This document shows positions 60,566 to 64,000 of a stretch of 64,000 nt of DNA, in pieces (within the stretch, counting starts at the first letter, position 1; every line of letters begins with the position of its first letter). The notes under the pieces are model-generated. The model made no database searches. It had not been told where the DNA came from and was given only the letters and a program-made list of their open reading frames with translations. Source of the stretch: Takifugu bimaculatus (Eukaryota > Chordata > Actinopteri > Tetraodontiformes > Tetraodontidae); assembly GCA_004026145.2 (NCBI GenBank), contig CP034983.1:10928658-10992657 (forward strand), in the 5' to 3' direction. The position numbers were made by a program, and so were the translations under genes.

Positions 60566-62340
60566 AGTCTCCTCCTCTGGCCACCCCTCATGTTTCGCGA
60601 CACAAAGATGGACTTATTGTGTTTCCAACCTCCACTGCAGCATCGTTCTGAAAGCAGTGTGTGCTCACCATCGCCCGACATGCAGTCTCTCATCCAGCTA
60701 TTATTATGGATGATTCAGTGCTTTGTGGTCACTTTGCCTGCCCTGATATTAAACTACTGACTTGGATTTCATCCACTGCTGCAGAGCGAGGACCCGGTAT
60801 CGATCACATCAATGATTCAAAGGGCAAAGAGTTGCAAGCAGCCATGAAATAGTGGCAGTAAACAAACATGTAATTGTTTATAGTATTTCCAAGTCCCAGA
60901 GATTTTCATTCACCAGTGTCAGCAGAGGGAAACGCCCACATTGTTTTAAAGGTTTAATCAAATGTAATGAAGTGGAATGTGAGATAAAGTAGTTTGCAGG
61001 AGATGGAATCTCCTGGGGAAATGACTTGACAGCGAAGGATTTCCTGCGCTACCTTGCAAGTCGATTCAGCGCCGTCATGCTGCAGGTGAAGCCGCTCATG
61101 TAACTTATGCCGCTTTTGCTGACCTAAAAAAAAAACCAACCCACACCATAAGATGAAGGCACGAAGCAGAGAGATTGAATGAACACGTTAGAAAGAAAAC
61201 AGAAAACTAAATCCACTCCCAGCCTCGTTCAAACACACATGCAGATAGCTCCTAAAACCTCAAATTTAAGTGTCTGCATTTGTAATTGATATTGTGACAA
61301 CCATTGAGGCTATGACAGCGTGTATTTAGCACTTGCGATTGTATCGTAAACCCACCCAGTAATTAACCTCAAACCCGTTGTGTTGTAATCTTTCACATTT
61401 CTTTTTTTCCAAAAAGAAAACAACTAAGAAGCGTAATTGGTGTCATTATATCTATTCTCGAATAGGCTGCAAACCTGCTGATGAAAAGCTTTTACAAGTT
61501 GTGTCATATTGAAGGATTTATGTATCAACTTTTGACCTTGTAGAAATGATTCACTAATGTTTATTCACACTAATCAGCAGTAGTGTTCCGGAAGAAAACA
61601 AATACAGAACAGAAACAGAGTAATTCATTAAAAATGAGAGAAGACGGCGTATGAGAGGGCTGCTGTGGTCACATTATCCAGGTCTGTTCATCGCCGGCTG
61701 TGACATCATCAATGTGCGGCGCACTCATGACGACATAGAGTCAAAAAAACAATGTTTTACTGGTCCGAGGCTGATCAAGTGAGCCAGGACTGCTGCAAGA
61801 TTTGCAAAGGTGCCTTTGTTTTAGGGCAGCAGAGAGAAACCTGTTCATTTATCCAATTTATTATTTATTGAATTTATTTATTGGATTATTAAGCTTAAAG
61901 CCAATCACAGCTATTGTGATTGATCTTGATCTACAGATCACCGGCCACACTGGAGCCGACAGACTCACTCGGGTTTTCTTGGTGGCAGCAAACGTTCCCT
62001 CGCTCGCCCTCCGAGCCTGACCGCAGGAAGTGAAGTTGTTCTCCTGCAGCATGACACAGACATGCTTTACACGGTCGTGCAGGAGTAATGGTGTATACTT
62101 CACCATGTGAAACGCTAAATAATTCATTAGCGGCAATGCTGAAGTCTTGTCAGACTGTCCATAATTATAATGCTGGTTTTATCTGCTCTTCTTGTTTTTA
62201 GTCTCCTCGTAAATCTTGTGTGCAACAGGGGGATTGAGTGGCATTAAAAAGCAGTAACTGTGCAGGATTCCTGAAAAATGGCTCTTCCTTATGTTCATGT
62301 TCTGGCTCTGCATGCGCGATCTGTCATTATTGCCCTTTTC
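60566..62340. other. Unique noncoding DNA
   Basis: About 1.8 kb with no recognised gene or repeat. An A run lies at about 61126-61134. Confidence 0.5.
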
Positions 62341-62346
62341 ACATCT

Positions 62347-62403
62347 TCCCTCCTCCTCCTCCTCCTCCTCAAACTGCTTCTCCTCCTCCTCTCCTCTTCC
62401 TCC
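62347..62403. repeat. (TCC)n imperfect trinucleotide tract
   Basis: Two TCC/CTC clusters are separated by AAACTGCTTC. They give Leu-, Pro- or Ser-rich frames that are not genes. Confidence 0.85.
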
Positions 62404-64000
62404 TGTGTGGTTTGGAGCCTGACTTGCAGTTTTCCTGTGAGCCTTCAGTACTCGTTCCTCAGACTCCTGAAATCCTCAGACCTCTTTTCAGAAATGCTAT
62501 TTTCCGAGCGGGCGCCCGCTACCTCTTAAAGAAGTAAAGTAAGTCAATTAAATGAGGCTGAGTATTAAATTCTGAGGAAATGTGCCCAAAAAACTGTCTC
62601 CAAAGTATCTCAGAACTGTGTCCACGGGAAGTTGGAACCTGTGGGCCAGCAGGAATTGGATCCCATTCAGTGATAGAGACTTAGTGCACTTGGCCACTGA
62701 TGTGGCTCACAGTCAGTTTGTTTAAATATGATCAGTGGAAAGTTCATCAGCAACAGCATCAAGAACAAACGTGTTGGTATTCAGGCATCGGTCTACAAAA
62801 GGCTGCGAGCCACAGAGTTCTGACTAAGCTTAGGAGTATTAAAGCTGAATTTTATATTCAGTTGTAGTGTTAAAGGAGCTATAGGTAAAAACTGAATTAA
62901 CTGTAATCCTACTGTAATACTCACTTTTTTAACCATTTCTGTCTGATCCTATACTTTTTATCTTATTTTATTTTAGTTTATGTCGTCATTTTTTTCATTT
63001 TTTTAAGATAATTGTAACAGGGGAAGGTATTCTTTGGAATTCTGATGCAACTGAAATGAATATTATGAATCTTGATGCACTTAGTAGAAAGTAATTTTGA
63101 TTTGAGCAAAATTCCTTTCTTTTTTACTGTTGTCAGTTAAATAGAATCCCATTAAACATCCCATCATTTCAGAATGGATGAAACTAACTGCTAATTACAA
63201 CTAACACGTTCACCTTTTTCACATTTTCATCTTTTTAAGATTCAGTTTTGAAGTGGGAGATTGGACATTTTTAAAACTACCATCACCTAATCCAAGTCTG
63301 GAAAGAACAAAATTATGTTTTGGTCGAAAAAACACCAAAAAACCTCTCTAAAACAGTTTTTCAAATAACCTGAAAGCAGACGTCTGCTTCCATTCTGATG
63401 GTGTCAACAGTGTTTTGGCCGGTAGGTACTGCAGCATTTTCCAGTGAGCTAAAACCAGTCTGGCTCTGCAATGGTGGGCCGACGCGTGACCTTGATGCGT
63501 TTCAGCCCCGTATAAATTGCAAAAGTCCGGCAAATTCGCTGCTCCCACCTCCAACACGGCTCACCGCCTGCACCATTTGTCTGTGTCCACTGCGTTCACC
63601 GCGCACACTTCCACCCAAACCAGTAGCTTGAAATGAGATTTGCTCAAGCGACTAATCCCTCAGTCCTGCTTAACGGTGATTAATTGACCAAACATTGGAG
63701 GGTCCTCAGAACCAGCTCGTACTATTAAAAAAAACACATCCCCAACCAACAAAAATCTTTTTTTTTAAAGTTAATCACAAGTTGTTTAGAGAAGATGATG
63801 TAGTCTTGGTGAGCCATTATAAAACCATCAGGGAAATGGGCATCACGGAGAGAGATGGCTTTTGGATCGATACTCGAGTATCCCTTGAAGCATTGCACAC
63901 TATCATTACAGAGATCTGTTTCTCCCACATACTGTAGCCTTAAAAAAAGCTCTCCCTGTTTACCATCCAACCGTCCAGGCGGGTTTACACTGATGGTCCT
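62404..64000. other. Unique noncoding DNA to window end
   Basis: About 1.6 kb with no recognised gene. The 80-codon frame at 63695-63937 and the 77-codon frame at 63398-63631 have no similarity I can name. Confidence 0.5.

Overview
This window looks like nuclear DNA from a teleost fish, probably a percomorph. The inference rests on its repeats: tRNA-headed SINEs with a fish-type tail, 3' ends of L2-clade LINEs of the kind common in fish, RTE-clade LINE remnants, compact solo LTRs, and many long CA/TG, TCTCC and GATA tracts. There are no bacterial-style operons, ribosome binding sites or densely packed open frames. I could not recognise a single host protein-coding exon, tRNA gene or rRNA gene on either strand, so I read the window as intergenic or large-intron DNA. 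Most open frames are short. Several of the longer ones (161, 133 and 96 codons) are artefacts of pentanucleotide microsatellites. The longest remaining frame (178 codons, 36583-37119) resembles nothing I know.

Layout. 1-9.6 kb: mostly unique noncoding DNA with fragments of SINE-type tails (2.75-3.15 kb) and a minus-strand L2 3' end (8.5 kb). 9.6-11.3 kb: two solo LTRs close together. 11.3-22.7 kb: unique DNA with microsatellites ((CACG)n/(CA)n, TG, G and C runs, CA), a palindromic repeat at 14.6 kb, a compact hairpin at 15.9 kb and an LTR-like element at 19.2 kb. 22.7-24.7 kb: a TCTCC tract, a perfect 23-bp-arm hairpin, an L2 LINE remnant and a solo LTR just beyond it. 24.7-37.9 kb: mostly unique DNA holding the most unusual structure of the window. 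37.9-41.5 kb: a second TCTCC tract, an L2 3' end and a full tRNA-type SINE. 43.7-48.3 kb: two RTE LINE remnants and a dispersed repeat. 48.3-64 kb: mostly unique DNA with a third copy of the solo LTR family, an L2 tail, a GATA tract and a TG tract.

The best observation is a structural rearrangement. A 344-bp segment at 29274-29617 occurs again, inverted and about 99% identical, at 33879-34222. That second copy sits between two perfect 175-bp direct repeats (33701-33875 and 34220-34394). The donor copy has no such flanks. This looks like a duplication with a templated insertion at its junction (replication template switching or break repair), not a transposon insertion.

Four LTR-like elements show TGTT...AACA-type termini and 5-bp target duplications (two exact, two with one mismatch). 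Three belong to one family, and a further element near 19.2 kb may be a divergent relative. No element carries an intact coding region. I found no evidence of a new gene system, defence island, CRISPR array or other coordinated gene set.
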